In this document: positions 1 through 9,054 of the stretch, piece by piece
How positions within the stretch are numbered: the stretch's first letter is position 1
How the letters are laid out: the number at the start of each line of letters is the position of its first letter
Assembly: GCA_045560765.1 (NCBI GenBank)
Contig: JBJKZD010000009.1
Location: forward strand, 930,001 to 994,000
DNA: 64,000 nt
Direction of reading: 5' to 3'
From: UBA9926 sp913064795
GTDB lineage: Bacteria > Pseudomonadota > Gammaproteobacteria > Pseudomonadales > Azotimanducaceae
Notes under the pieces: generated by a model
What the model was told of the DNA's origin: nothing
What the model saw: only the letters and a program-made list of their open reading frames with translations
Databases searched by the model: none
Translations under genes and position numbers: made by a program

Positions 1-148
1 TGACCACAGGTTCTATTTCGGCGTACTCCTGAGAATATCGGCGGAACATGTCTTGGTTGTTAATAATATTGGGATCGCTCAAAAGGGCGGCTAACTCCTC
101 GAATCGTTCTACAATCTGCTCGAGTTTTCGTTCCAAGGACGCTTTCAT
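1..148 (-). CDS. prfA: Peptide chain release factor 1, N-terminal fragment (runs off the window)
   Basis: The reverse strand starts with ATG at 148 and stays open to the window edge, giving about 49 residues beginning MKASLERKLEQIVERFEEL. This is the coiled N-terminal start of RF1, which ends translation at UAA and UAG codons. The start codon overlaps the hemA stop as ATGA, so the two genes are translationally coupled; hemA-prfA is a classical gammaproteobacterial gene pair. Only the first helix is visible, so the call rests on this N-terminus and the synteny. Confidence 0.88.
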   Translation of the reverse strand, partial: MKASLERKLEQIVERFEELAALLSDPNIINNQDMFRRYSQEYAEIEPVV

Positions 149-1413
149 GGCTGGTGTTCCTCAGCTTCAAGTCCCAGCAGCTGCCGAGCCGTAATAAGGT
201 CGGTCGTATCGCCCTCACTGATCAGTCGCCGGAGTTCGACACTGGGTTTATGAGCGACTTTTTGGGTGATCTGATTGGCGAGTAGCGTCAGCAGTTCTTC
301 TGGATCATCGCCTTGTTCTAATCGAACCAAGGCCTTCTCAAGCGCTTCACTTTTGATCGCTTCAAGTTGTCTGCGATAGCTGACCACGAGGTTTTGCCCG
401 GCTCTGGTTTTTTCGTTGCGGACAAAGCGATCAATGGCGTCACTGATTATCGATTCGGCGTCTGCCGCTGCGAATTTGCGCTGATCAAGGTTCTCGCTGA
501 CGATGTTTTGTAGATCATCGAGGCTATAGAGATAGATATCTCGAAGACGGCCCACTTCAGGGTGGATGTCCCGGGGCACTGCCAAGTCCACCATAAAAAT
601 AGGGGCATGCCGGCGCGACTTGAGTGCTGGCTCGACCATCTCGGGAGTAATGAGCGGCCGATTAGCACCGGTGGCAGAAATAATCACGTCGAAGTTTTCG
701 AGATGCGTGGCTAATTGTTCAAGGGGAAGGGTTCTTGCTCCCGCCTCTTGTGCCAAGGCGGCAGCTTTAGTCTCAGTTCTATTGGTGATGGTCAGTTGGC
801 TGACGCCTGCATTCTGCAATTGTTTTGCGGAAAGTTGGATCATTTCTCCTACACCCACCAAAAGGCACTGGCAGTCAGATAACTGAGTGAACAAATTCTG
901 CGCTAGGCGTACAGCCGCGGCGGGCATAGAAATCAGGTGCTGGCCAATTTCTGTTTCTGTTCGAACCTGCTTAGCGACTTCAAAGGTTGATTGAAATAAC
1001 CGATGCAGTCGGGTCGATACGGCGTCATGGGTCTTTGCTTGCTCAAAAGCGGTCTTGACCTGACCTAAAATTTGAGGCTCTCCCAGTACCATGGAATCGA
1101 GACCGCAAGCGACGCGCATCATATGGCGAGCGGCATCTGCCTCGATAAAGTGATAGAAGTGTGGTTTGAGCAGAGCGTGCTCGATACGATGGTGCGCTGC
1201 AAGCCAAGACTCAAGGACGCTGAGGGTATCGGGATGACCCACCGTAATCACTTCTGTGCGATTACAGGTTGAAAGAATCACTGCTTCACTGCAGAGACCC
1301 GTGCTGCGCAGTTCCAAAAGGGCAGGGCGAATCTGATCAGTCGAGAAAGCGATAGCCTCCCGCAGTTCGAGCGGCGCTGACTGATGATTGATGCCAAGGA
1401 CTAACAGGTTCAT
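145..1413 (-). CDS. hemA: Glutamyl-tRNA reductase
   Basis: This is the first committed enzyme of C5 tetrapyrrole synthesis, reducing Glu-tRNA(Glu) to glutamate-1-semialdehyde with NADPH in the cytoplasm. The 422 residues match the usual family length. Visible signatures are the N-terminal LGINHQSAPLELRE, the catalytic cysteine in STCNRTE near residue 50, and VLGEPQILGQVK near residue 112. The NADPH domain follows, with GVGEMIQLSAKQL near residue 190, and then a C-terminal helical dimerisation region. The gene is divergent from the TPR lipoprotein gene and overlaps prfA downstream by four bases. Confidence 0.97.
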   Translation of the reverse strand: MNLLVLGINHQSAPLELREAIAFSTDQIRPALLELRSTGLCSEAVILSTCNRTEVITVGHPDTLSVLESWLAAHHRIEHALLKPHFYHFIEADAARHMMRVACGLDSMVLGEPQILGQVKTAFEQAKTHDAVSTRLHRLFQSTFEVAKQVRTETEIGQHLISMPAAAVRLAQNLFTQLSDCQCLLVGVGEMIQLSAKQLQNAGVSQLTITNRTETKAAALAQEAGARTLPLEQLATHLENFDVIISATGANRPLITPEMVEPALKSRRHAPIFMVDLAVPRDIHPEVGRLRDIYLYSLDDLQNIVSENLDQRKFAAADAESIISDAIDRFVRNEKTRAGQNLVVSYRRQLEAIKSEALEKALVRLEQGDDPEELLTLLANQITQKVAHKPSVELRRLISEGDTTDLITARQLLGLEAEEHQP

Positions 1414-1622
1414 GGTATTTTCGTGTCACACCTAATCGGATGACTTTGCTCTCTCGTAAAATTACAATGGGAAGCTCGAAAGTCTTTGGGGCGAGCATGG
1501 TGCATTGTACGTTGCTTCGACCTGAAAATCAGGCGCTCAGATCGTTAAGTTTAAAGCAACCGAGCACCGAGAGTGAGGCAGATGAGAAAGACCAAATTAA
1601 AGTGCGGGTTGCGGATAAAAAA

Positions 1623-3383
1623 ATGAACGGATGGGGGCTAAAAATTCGTCGACGTCTCTGGACAGGTTTGGCACTCCTGCCAGTGGTGCTGGCCGGATGC
1701 GCCAGTCAAACGCAGTTGCCCCTTGATGTGCCTGTTCGTTCGGTCCCCCTTGCAGAAACGCCTGAAGAAAACACGCAAGGTGCAGAACCCGTCGTTCGAG
1801 CCTTTCCAGAAGGCACGCTCCTGGCGCTTTTGAGTGCGGAAGTGGCAGGCTACCGCGGGAACTATCAGTTTGCGCTTGATACCTACCTGCTCGAGGCGCG
1901 CAAGACGCGAGATCCTGGGGTTGCAGCGCGGGTCACTCGTCTCGCAGCTTACATGAAGGACGATGAGGCCGTGCTCGAGGGAGCGGGGCTTTGGGTTGAC
2001 GCCGATCAGCAGTCGCTGGAGGCTCGCCAGTTTTTGGCGGATCAGCTGGTCAAGCGGGGTCGATATGTCGACGCCCTCGGGCAAATGCAGGCGATTGACC
2101 GCTTAGGCGGCGAAGCCCAGTTCGATTTTTTCGCCTACCGCGCCTCAAGAATGGCGACAGAAGATCAAAAGGCGCTTTTGGCCGGATTAAAGGCAATGCT
2201 TTTGGAGAACCCATCAGAGCCGCAGGTATTGTTTTCTCAAGCGGCGCTGCTTGAGGCGCTAGGACGAATCGAAGATGCATTGGTGGTAAGCGACGCGCTT
2301 TTGCTGCTCAAACCGGAGGAACTCAATTTCATCATCCTGAAGGCGAACCTTCTAGGGCAGTTGAATCGAAGAGCCGAAGCAAGAGCCGTGCTGAGTGCAG
2401 CGCTTTCGCAAAACCCCGAACAGCTCAGGCTTCAGATGTTACTGGCCCGCTCACTGTTGGAGGATCAATTATTGGTCGAGGCTAGGGCCGCTTATCAAAA
2501 ACTGTACGAGGAGAGACCCGAAGACGGCGAAGTGCTATTCGCGATGGCGGTGCTCAGTATCGAAGCTGAAGACTTTGAACAAGCGCGCCTACACCTTTTG
2601 CGCTTGGTGCGAACCGGTCAACGCGAGAATCAGGCACAGTACTATCTGGGTCTGGTTGCAGAGCAGGCTGGGGACGCCGCTCTGGCCCTTCGTGAGTTCG
2701 GGAAGGTTGATGGGGGTTACGAATTCCTTTCTGCCCAAGGACGCATTGCCGATTTGATTCGCACGACCCAGAGCATGGCGGATGCTAGGGCCTTTCTTTC
2801 GGCTAGAAAGGAGGTTCATCCCGGGCTTCGGTCCCAGCTTGACCTGATTGAAGGGCAGCTCTTATCGCAGTCCGGAGATCAGGACGCGTTGTTTGAGCAC
2901 CTTGATCGAGCCGTCGCGTTTGCGCCGGATGATTTGTCCTTGCTTTATTTTAGAGCGATGAGCGGACAAAAGTTCGACCGGTTAGAGGTTTTAGAGCGAG
3001 ATCTGCGACAAATCATAGTGCTGGATCCAAGTAATGCAGATGCGATGAATGCGCTCGGGTACACGCTCGCAGACCAAACGGACCGTTTCGATGAAGCGTT
3101 GGAGTTGATCAGCGAAGCGCTCAGGCTCAAACCGGACGAGCCTGCGTTTATTGACAGCATGGGGTGGGTACTCTACCGGCTAGAGCGCCTTGATGAGGCC
3201 CTGGTCTATCTTGAGCGGGCGTTAGACCTTTTTCCGAATGATGAGGTTGCCGCGCATTTAGGCGAGGTGCTTTGGGCCTCAGGTAAGACTCGTCAGGCCA
3301 AGCGTGTCTGGAACGCGTCGCTGGTTGATTTCCCAGAGAGTCAGTACCTCAAAGCTGTGCTGAAGCGATTTCTTGATCGATAA
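1623..3383 (+). CDS. TPR-repeat outer-membrane lipoprotein (Pseudomonas PA4667-like)
   Basis: The frame is open from 1440, but the start at 1623 is chosen because it begins directly with a lipoprotein signal: MNGWGLKIRRR, a hydrophobic core, and the lipobox VLAGC. This gives about 586 residues. The rest is helical tetratricopeptide repeat, clearest in the last 150 residues (ALGYTLADQTDRFDEALELI and GWVLYRLERLDEALVYLERA). Such proteins are scaffolds at the outer membrane; the exact partner is unknown. Position between hemA (divergent) and lolB (11-bp overlap) is the same as in Pseudomonas. No good ribosome site is seen before 1623, so the start is somewhat uncertain. Confidence 0.85.
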   Translation: MNGWGLKIRRRLWTGLALLPVVLAGCASQTQLPLDVPVRSVPLAETPEENTQGAEPVVRAFPEGTLLALLSAEVAGYRGNYQFALDTYLLEARKTRDPGVAARVTRLAAYMKDDEAVLEGAGLWVDADQQSLEARQFLADQLVKRGRYVDALGQMQAIDRLGGEAQFDFFAYRASRMATEDQKALLAGLKAMLLENPSEPQVLFSQAALLEALGRIEDALVVSDALLLLKPEELNFIILKANLLGQLNRRAEARAVLSAALSQNPEQLRLQMLLARSLLEDQLLVEARAAYQKLYEERPEDGEVLFAMAVLSIEAEDFEQARLHLLRLVRTGQRENQAQYYLGLVAEQAGDAALALREFGKVDGGYEFLSAQGRIADLIRTTQSMADARAFLSARKEVHPGLRSQLDLIEGQLLSQSGDQDALFEHLDRAVAFAPDDLSLLYFRAMSGQKFDRLEVLERDLRQIIVLDPSNADAMNALGYTLADQTDRFDEALELISEALRLKPDEPAFIDSMGWVLYRLERLDEALVYLERALDLFPNDEVAAHLGEVLWASGKTRQAKRVWNASLVDFPESQYLKAVLKRFLDR

Positions 3384-3915
3384 CCCGGCGCAGGGTTGGT
3401 CCTTTACTGTAGTACTTGCTGCAATGATTCTCATGGCTGGGTGCCAATCAATCCCAAACGAGCAGCGTTGGACAGGCATATCTGGACCCGAAAGGATCGA
3501 GGGGCGCTTATCGATTACTGGGGTCAGGACCAATCCTTCTTTTTCTCTTGAACGGCTGAGCCCAGACCGTCAAATCTTCCGCGCTTTTGGGATCATGGGT
3601 TTGGGAGAGGTCTCGGTGTTGTATGACAAGGGCGAGCCGGTAGAAGGTCGATTCGAAGGAAAACGACTATCTGCCGAGCAAATGCAGGAAACTCTGAGAT
3701 TGAAGACTGGGCTAGAGGTGCCGCTTGCAGTCCTGCCTGCCTGGATCCAGGGCAGAGCAGATTCGCGCTGGGACTCCCGCGGGTCTCCTGAGGAATTCAA
3801 GCAATTGGGTTGGCAGATCCGACGAGTCATGCAGACAGAATCGGGTATCCCTAAGAGAACGGAGCTGACGAAGGGCGAACTGAAGATCGTCGTTGGGGTT
3901 CAGCGATGGCAGTAG
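3373..3915 (+). CDS. lolB: Outer-membrane lipoprotein LolB
   Basis: LolB receives lipoproteins from the periplasmic carrier LolA and inserts them in the outer membrane. The 180-residue product begins MIDNPAQGWSFTVVLAAMIL and has the lipobox LMAGC, so it is itself a lipoprotein. WTGISGPERIEGRLSITG and FRAFGIMGLGEVSVLYD match the beta-barrel-like lipoprotein-binding fold, and length is typical. It overlaps the TPR gene by 11 bases and ispE by 10, so the three are likely one transcript. The order lolB-ispE is conserved in gammaproteobacteria. Confidence 0.93.
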   Translation: MIDNPAQGWSFTVVLAAMILMAGCQSIPNEQRWTGISGPERIEGRLSITGVRTNPSFSLERLSPDRQIFRAFGIMGLGEVSVLYDKGEPVEGRFEGKRLSAEQMQETLRLKTGLEVPLAVLPAWIQGRADSRWDSRGSPEEFKQLGWQIRRVMQTESGIPKRTELTKGELKIVVGVQRWQ

Positions 3916-4781
3916 CCCCACCCGTCAAGCTTTATGCGCCAGCTAAGTTGAATCTTTTTTTGCACGTTGTCGGACGAAGGGCCGATGGATACCACGAGCT
4001 CGAATCCGTGTTTCGGAGCATCAGTTTGTGTGATGTGATTACGCTTGAGCAGTCATCCCACGGTCGTGAAATTTCCTTGATGGCGCCCTCAGAGTTGGGG
4101 GATCCCAGTGACAATCTGATGTTTAAAGCGGCGCAAAGACTTCAAGATACGTCCTCGAGCGCTCCTGGCGCAAATATCCTTCTCGAAAAAAACATCCCTG
4201 TCGGCGCTGGGCTTGGCGGCGGCAGCAGCGATGCGGCGGCAACGCTGATTGGGTTAAACGCCCTGTGGTCGCTCAATTATGACCTTAATGACCTTAAGGC
4301 TCTGGGTGCCGAAATTGGTGCTGATGTCCCCTTTTTTGTAGAAGGCCATGATGCTTGGGTATCGGGAATTGGTGAGGTGCTCGAGCCGATCAAATTGCCA
4401 GAGGCATGGTACTTCGTTGTGTTCCCGAACGTTTTGGTGCCAACCGCGCAAATCTTTAGTGATCCTCATTTGACACGTGACACCCAGCGAAGCAAAATAG
4501 CGCGCTTTCTGGAGTCTCCCGCAGGGCCCGGTTGGAAAAACGACCTAGAGCGCGCAGTGCTTGCAAGCTTTCCAGAGGTTGGGAAGTTAAAAAACTGGTT
4601 AAGCCGCAGAGGCGCTGCTAAAATGTCTGGGTCGGGAAGCGCCTGTTTCATCGAGGTTAAATCGAGAGAAGCGGCAGAGGCACTGGCTGAATCGTTACCT
4701 GAGACGTGGCAGGGATTTGCCGTAAGCGCGGGGGCGGTTGAGCCGCTGCAGGCCCAGGTCAGGAGGCTACTGGCAGAGTGA
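3906..4781 (+). CDS. ispE: 4-diphosphocytidyl-2-C-methyl-D-erythritol kinase
   Basis: This GHMP-family kinase phosphorylates CDP-methylerythritol in the MEP route to isoprenoids. The 291 residues are of normal length. The N-terminus LYAPAKLNLFLHVVGRRADG and the ATP-binding PVGAGLGGGSSDAAATL (about residues 97-113) are diagnostic, and the C-terminal KMSGSGSACFIEV is the third GHMP motif. The start overlaps the end of lolB by 10 bases. Confidence 0.97.
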   Translation: MAVAPPVKLYAPAKLNLFLHVVGRRADGYHELESVFRSISLCDVITLEQSSHGREISLMAPSELGDPSDNLMFKAAQRLQDTSSSAPGANILLEKNIPVGAGLGGGSSDAAATLIGLNALWSLNYDLNDLKALGAEIGADVPFFVEGHDAWVSGIGEVLEPIKLPEAWYFVVFPNVLVPTAQIFSDPHLTRDTQRSKIARFLESPAGPGWKNDLERAVLASFPEVGKLKNWLSRRGAAKMSGSGSACFIEVKSREAAEALAESLPETWQGFAVSAGAVEPLQAQVRRLLAE

Positions 4782-4844
4782 AGGCAGCAACGCACTTGGA
4801 TCAGCACCGAAAGTGCTGGGCGGTAAGGGCAAAAGGAAGCAAAG

Positions 4845-4956
4845 GCAAAAAGCTGTACAAGTAAAAAGCTGTAAAAGTAAAAAGCCGTGAAAGTGTCAAG
4901 TAGCAAAGGTTAACAGCAGTAAAAGTTAACAGCAGTAAAAGTTAACAGCAGTAAAG
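4845..4956. repeat. Phased 16-bp tandem repeat, seven units, two sequence types
   Basis: Between ispE and tRNA-Gln the sequence keeps a strict 16-base period. Units at 4845, 4861 and 4877 are variants of GTAAAAAGCTGTAAAA. The unit at 4893 is degenerate. Units at 4909, 4925 and 4941 are near-identical copies of GTTAACAGCAGTAAAA. It contains no evident gene. It looks like replication-slippage repeats; no function can be assigned. Confidence 0.8.
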
Positions 4957-5063
4957 ACAAGCAGCAGTGAATTTAAGTCGCTGCAGAAGCGACAACGATA
5001 AGTTGTCAACCCAGTTGGTGCGATCGAGCAATGAGCGTGAAGCATCAACAAAGTGTTTCGGAT

Positions 5064-5139
5064 TGGGGTGTCGCCAAGTTGGTAAGGCACAAGGTTTTGA
5101 TCCTTGCATGCGGGGGTTCGAGTCCCTCCACCCCAGCCA
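5064..5139 (+). tRNA. tRNA-Gln (anticodon TTG), CCA encoded
   Basis: The acceptor stem TGGGGTG (5064-5070) pairs with CACCCCA (5129-5135), followed by discriminator G and encoded CCA (5137-5139). The anticodon loop reads TTTTGAT with anticodon TTG, and the T-loop GGTTCGAGTCC is canonical. It lies just upstream of prs, in the gap of the ispE-prs operon, and may be processed from the same transcript. Confidence 0.97.
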
Positions 5140-5167
5140 CTTTCTAAGCCTAAGGCGGATCCAAATC

Positions 5168-6148
5168 GTGGCTGAATTAAAAATCTTTACGGGCAATGCC
5201 CATCCGGTTTTGGCGACTCGGGTGGGGGATCGACTTCGAATCGATCTTGGTGACGCACAGGTGGGCCGTTTCAGCGATGGCGAAGTCAGCGTTGAAATTA
5301 ACGAGAACGTTCGCGGTAAAGATGTCTTTATCATTCAACCAACTTGTACGCCCTGCAATGATAATTTGGTAGAGCTGATTGTGATGGTCGACTGTTTGCT
5401 GCGAGCGTCCGCAGCTCGGATCACAGCGGTCATTCCTTATTTTGGTTATGCCCGTCAGGATCGGCGGGTGCGATCGGCGCGAGTGCCTATTACGGCAAAG
5501 GTTGTCGCCGACATGTTAACCAGCGCGGGCATCAACCGCGTTTTGACCATGGACTTGCATGCAGACCAGATCCAGGGCTTTTTTAACGTTCCTGTTGATA
5601 ATATTTATGCAACGCCCGTTCTGTTGGTGGATATCGAGCGACAGATCGAGCAAGGCAAGTATGAGGACGTTATGATCGTCTCGCCAGACGTCGGTGGTGT
5701 TGTCAGAGCCCGGGCGATCGCCAAGCAGCTGAACGACGCAGATTTGGCAATTATCGATAAGCGGCGGCCTAAGGCCAATGAGTCAGAAGTGATGCATATC
5801 ATTGGAGACGTAAAGGGGCGAACCTGCATTTTGGTCGACGATATTGTCGACACGGCAGGAACCTTGTGCGCGGCGGCCGGGGCGCTTAAAAAAGAAGGCG
5901 CGATCAAGGTTGTGGCCTATTGCACACACGCCGTGCTCTCTGGGAAGGCGCTTGATAACATCGCGCATTCCGAGCTCGACGAACTGGTGGTCACCGACAC
6001 CATTCCCCTCAGCGATGCTGCGCAAAAGCTATTGAATATCCGGCAATTGACCATTGCCGAAGAGTTGGCTGAGTCGATCCGTCGGATCAGTAACGAAGAA
6101 TCATTAAGTGCCCTGTTTGCCAAACGCATCCAGCCGGCACTTTTTTAA
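5168..6148 (+). CDS. prs: Ribose-phosphate pyrophosphokinase
   Basis: This enzyme makes PRPP from ribose 5-phosphate and ATP for nucleotide, histidine and tryptophan synthesis. The frame is open from 4967, but that region includes the tRNA. The start chosen is GTG at 5168, preceded by AAGGCGG, giving VAELKIFTGNAHPVL, which aligns with the family N-terminus. The product is 326 residues. RYARQDRR-type (FGYARQDRRV) and the PRPP-binding ILVDDIVDTAGTL loop are visible. It is followed by rplY as in Pseudomonas. Confidence 0.96.
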   Translation: MAELKIFTGNAHPVLATRVGDRLRIDLGDAQVGRFSDGEVSVEINENVRGKDVFIIQPTCTPCNDNLVELIVMVDCLLRASAARITAVIPYFGYARQDRRVRSARVPITAKVVADMLTSAGINRVLTMDLHADQIQGFFNVPVDNIYATPVLLVDIERQIEQGKYEDVMIVSPDVGGVVRARAIAKQLNDADLAIIDKRRPKANESEVMHIIGDVKGRTCILVDDIVDTAGTLCAAAGALKKEGAIKVVAYCTHAVLSGKALDNIAHSELDELVVTDTIPLSDAAQKLLNIRQLTIAEELAESIRRISNEESLSALFAKRIQPALF

Positions 6149-6220
6149 CGCACTACATCAGTAGTGTAGACCCCCGCCCGTCGTGGTCGCAGCGACGCGT
6201 GGATTACCAAGGAGAACAAC

Positions 6221-6877
6221 ATGGCAGCTGAATTTGAGCTACAAGCCGAACTGAGAGCAGATCTAGGGAAAGGTGCGAGCCGCCGCCTACGACTGCAGTC
6301 TGATCTAGTTCCGGCCATTATTTATGGCGCGGGCAAAGATCCCCAATCACTTTCGATCCCGCACAAGGATCTCGTCAAAGCCACGGAAAACGAGGCGTTT
6401 TTCTCGCATATTCTTACCGTGAACGTGGCTGGAGAAAAGCAGAGCGCGATCATTAAAGATTTGCAGCGTCATCCAGCGAAGAGCCGGATCCTACACGCGG
6501 ACTTTCAGCGAATTCTTTTGGATCAAGCGATCTCGGTAGAAGTACCCTTCCACTTCTTGAACGAAGAAGGTTGTGTGGGCGTGAAGACGGGCGGTGGACA
6601 GATTTCCCACAACATGACCCAGATAACGATCAGCTGTCTGCCGGGTGCACTCCCAGAATTTATCGAGGTAGATCTGCTGAATATGGAGTTAGGCCAAGCG
6701 CTGCATATGAGCGATATCATCTTACCCGAGGGGGTCACGATTCCCGCTTTGGCTCAAGGCGCTGATTATGACCAAGTCGTGGTTTCAGTGAACGTTAACA
6801 AGCGTGCAGAAGCCGAGAAGGCTGCTGAAGCGGAAGAAGAAGCCGCACCCGACGCTCCGCCAGCCGCTGAGGAATAA
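6221..6877 (+). CDS. rplY: 50S ribosomal protein bL25, long CTC form
   Basis: This binds 5S rRNA in the large subunit. The product has 218 residues: an N-terminal L25 domain (GKGASRRLRL and PAIIYGAGKDP), then the TL5/CTC beta domain (HFLNEEGCVGVKTGGG), and a Glu/Ala-rich acidic tail. The two-domain CTC form is usual in Pseudomonas relatives. The ribosome site AAGGAGAA lies seven bases before the ATG. The gene sits between prs and pth. Confidence 0.96.
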   Translation: MAAEFELQAELRADLGKGASRRLRLQSDLVPAIIYGAGKDPQSLSIPHKDLVKATENEAFFSHILTVNVAGEKQSAIIKDLQRHPAKSRILHADFQRILLDQAISVEVPFHFLNEEGCVGVKTGGGQISHNMTQITISCLPGALPEFIEVDLLNMELGQALHMSDIILPEGVTIPALAQGADYDQVVVSVNVNKRAEAEKAAEAEEEAAPDAPPAAEE

Positions 6878-6900
6878 ACCCGCCCTTCAAGGAAGGTTGC

Positions 6901-7497
6901 ATGACCGTCCAATTGATTGTTGGTCTGGGCAATCCAGGCGACAAATATGCCAGCACCCGCCACAACGCGGGTGTTTGGTTTTTAGAGGCGATCCAAGCGC
7001 GCTACGGTTGCACGTTTAAATCAGAGAAAAAGTTCTTCGGCGCGTATACCTCTGTCGTTATCGAGGGCCACGAAGTTCGGCTGCTGATGCCCAGCACTTA
7101 TATGAATGAAAGTGGTCGTTCTGTCTCGGCGATGATTAAATTTTTTCGCATCGGTCCAGATAACCTGATGGTTGCTCATGATGAGCTCGATTTGGCACCT
7201 GGAGTTGTCAAAATTAAGGCGGGGGGTGGTCTAGCGGGTCATAACGGCCTCAAGGACATCAGCCAGTCTCTGTCCGGGTTTAAGGCGTACAAACGGCTAA
7301 GAATCGGGATCGGGCGACCAGGGGCCGGCGATGTGACGCATTATGTGCTGAAGCAACCAGGCGGGGAAGATCGACAATTGATTGATGCGAGTATTGAGCG
7401 AGCGCTGAGCGTCCTGCCAGATTTGGTAACCGGCCGCGCCGAGTCAGCAATGCTGAAATTGCACACTCGCTCCGAGATCGCGCCAGTTAGAGAGTAG
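6901..7497 (+). CDS. pth: Peptidyl-tRNA hydrolase
   Basis: This cytoplasmic enzyme releases peptides from prematurely dropped peptidyl-tRNA. Length is 198 residues, as usual. The N-terminal IVGLGNPGDKYASTRHNAG holds the catalytic histidine, and MNESGRSV and VAHDELDL hold the other active-site Asn and Asp. AAGGAAGG lies upstream of the ATG. The order rplY-pth-ychF is conserved. Confidence 0.97.
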   Translation: MTVQLIVGLGNPGDKYASTRHNAGVWFLEAIQARYGCTFKSEKKFFGAYTSVVIEGHEVRLLMPSTYMNESGRSVSAMIKFFRIGPDNLMVAHDELDLAPGVVKIKAGGGLAGHNGLKDISQSLSGFKAYKRLRIGIGRPGAGDVTHYVLKQPGGEDRQLIDASIERALSVLPDLVTGRAESAMLKLHTRSEIAPVRE

Positions 7498-7511
7498 TTG
7501 GGAGAAGTACA

Positions 7512-8603
7512 ATGGGATTCAAGTGCGGCATTGTCGGGTTGCCGAACGTTGGCAAATCAACGTTATTCAATGCCCTTACTAAAGCGGGTATCGCAGCAGA
7601 AAATTTCCCTTTTTGCACCATTGAACCTAATTCAGGCGTTGTGCCGATGCCCGACCCTCGGCTCGACGCGATTGCAGATCTGGTTCAACCTCAAAAGGTG
7701 ATTCCAACCGCAATGGAATTTGTTGATATTGCGGGACTGGTAGCCGGCGCTTCCAAAGGAGAAGGGCTGGGTAATCAATTCTTAGCAAACATCCGTGAAA
7801 CCGACGCAATTGCCCATGTTGTGCGCTGTTTTGAAGATGAAAATGTCACCCATGTCTCGTCAACCATTGATCCGGCTCGGGATATCGAAATCATCAATAC
7901 CGAACTTCAGTTAGCCGATCTAGAAACCTTGGAGAAGGCGCTGGCTCGGGTTCAGCGAGTTGCAAAGAGCGGCAATAAAGAAGCCTTAGTCGAAATGGAG
8001 GTTTACTCTGGTCTGCTCGAGCACATCAATCAAGGACTGCCGGCGCGAACCCTCGAAATAGCGGAAGAGCAAGTTGTCTGGGTGCGTCAACTGCACTTAC
8101 TCACCATGAAAAAAGTACTGTTTGTTGCCAATGTAGATGAAGACGGTTTTGAAGATAATCCGCTGCTGTCGGCGGTTGAGTCGATCGCGGAGGCTGAGCA
8201 GGCCGAGCTGGTTGTGATTTGTAATAAGCTCGAGGCAGAAATTGCCGAGCTTGATGATGATGAGAAAACGGAATTTTTGACTGATCTTGGTATGACTGAG
8301 CCGGGGCTGGACCGGGTGATTAGAGCGGGTTACACCTTGCTCGGCTTACAGACTTTTTTTACCGCCGGCCCAAAAGAAGTTAGAGCCTGGACAGTACGAC
8401 AGCAAGCAACAGCGCCAAAGGCTGCTGCGGTGATCCATACCGATTTTGAGAAAGGCTTTATTCGTGCCGAAGTCATTGGTTATCAGGATTTTGTAGAGAG
8501 CAAAGGCGAGGCGGGTGCTAAAGAGGCGGGTAAATGGCGTCTTGAAGGGAAGGAGTATTTGGTTCAGGACGGTGATGTTGTTCACTTTAGGTTCAACGTC
8601 TGA
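7512..8603 (+). CDS. ychF: Redox-regulated ATPase YchF (Obg-related)
   Basis: A ribosome-associated P-loop ATPase of the Obg family. The 363 residues show the Walker A GLPNVGKST near residue 8, the switch region DIAGLVAGASKGEGLGNQF, and NKLE in place of NKxD, which is the hallmark of ATP preference. The C-terminal TGS domain ends in QDGDVVHFRFNV. The TGA stop shares its last base with the start of the next small membrane protein gene. Confidence 0.97.
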   Translation: MGFKCGIVGLPNVGKSTLFNALTKAGIAAENFPFCTIEPNSGVVPMPDPRLDAIADLVQPQKVIPTAMEFVDIAGLVAGASKGEGLGNQFLANIRETDAIAHVVRCFEDENVTHVSSTIDPARDIEIINTELQLADLETLEKALARVQRVAKSGNKEALVEMEVYSGLLEHINQGLPARTLEIAEEQVVWVRQLHLLTMKKVLFVANVDEDGFEDNPLLSAVESIAEAEQAELVVICNKLEAEIAELDDDEKTEFLTDLGMTEPGLDRVIRAGYTLLGLQTFFTAGPKEVRAWTVRQQATAPKAAAVIHTDFEKGFIRAEVIGYQDFVESKGEAGAKEAGKWRLEGKEYLVQDGDVVHFRFNV

Positions 8604-8932
8604 TGAAAGTATTCAGACATTGGCAGCAGATTGGTTTTTTACGACAACTTCTGCATGGCGCCGCGCTGATATCGGGGGCATTACTGCCGCTTGGCGGGGC
8701 CCCGGACTACACAGCGACCTGGGACCTTTTTTTCAATGGGGTTTTGCCCGCGATGGTGCCGATATTGCTGATCTTGATTGGCTTTGATGTGATGATGTGT
8801 AAGGTGCTGGCTGACGGGACAGATGAGCAGGAATCTAAGCGTTTAAGGAATATCTTGATAAGCCACTATTGGGTCTCGGCGCCAGTGGTTTTAGTATTTT
8901 TAATGTTTATTGCACCGTCGCTCATTCCTTGA
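8603..8932 (+). CDS. Small inner-membrane protein of unknown function
   Basis: I do not recognise this family. The 109 residues begin MKVFRHWQQIGFLRQLLHG. There appear to be three hydrophobic segments (about residues 18-32, 42-63 and 88-106), the last two separated by a charged loop that includes ADGTDEQESKRLRN. Its ATG overlaps the ychF stop by one base, so it is translationally coupled to ychF, and tRNA-Met follows 45 bases downstream. A real gene is likely from the coupling, codon use and clear membrane topology. Confidence 0.7.
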   Translation: MKVFRHWQQIGFLRQLLHGAALISGALLPLGGAPDYTATWDLFFNGVLPAMVPILLILIGFDVMMCKVLADGTDEQESKRLRNILISHYWVSAPVVLVFLMFIAPSLIP

Positions 8933-8977
8933 CAAAGAAAGGGCATCACAGGACAATCTCGCCTCGTTTTTAGTCGT

Positions 8978-9054
8978 GGCTACGTAGCTCAGCTGGTTAG
9001 AGCACAGCATTCATAATGCTGGGGTCGGTGGTTCAAGTCCACCCGTAGCTACCA
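8978..9054 (+). tRNA. tRNA-Met (anticodon CAT), elongator type, CCA encoded
   Basis: The acceptor GGCTACG (8978-8984) pairs with CGTAGCT (9044-9050; the first pair is G-U), then A73 and encoded CCA. The anticodon loop is TTCATAA. The acceptor and D-arm closely resemble the E. coli elongator tRNA-Met. It closes the conserved housekeeping block; everything to its right looks accessory. Confidence 0.96.

Noticed and set aside
1440..1622. N-terminal extension of the TPR lipoprotein
   Set aside because: The extension would put the lipoprotein signal in the middle of the protein and shows no ribosome site.
4967..5167. Longer prs starting at 4967
   Set aside because: It would read through tRNA-Gln; the GTG at 5168 has a good ribosome site and matches the family start.
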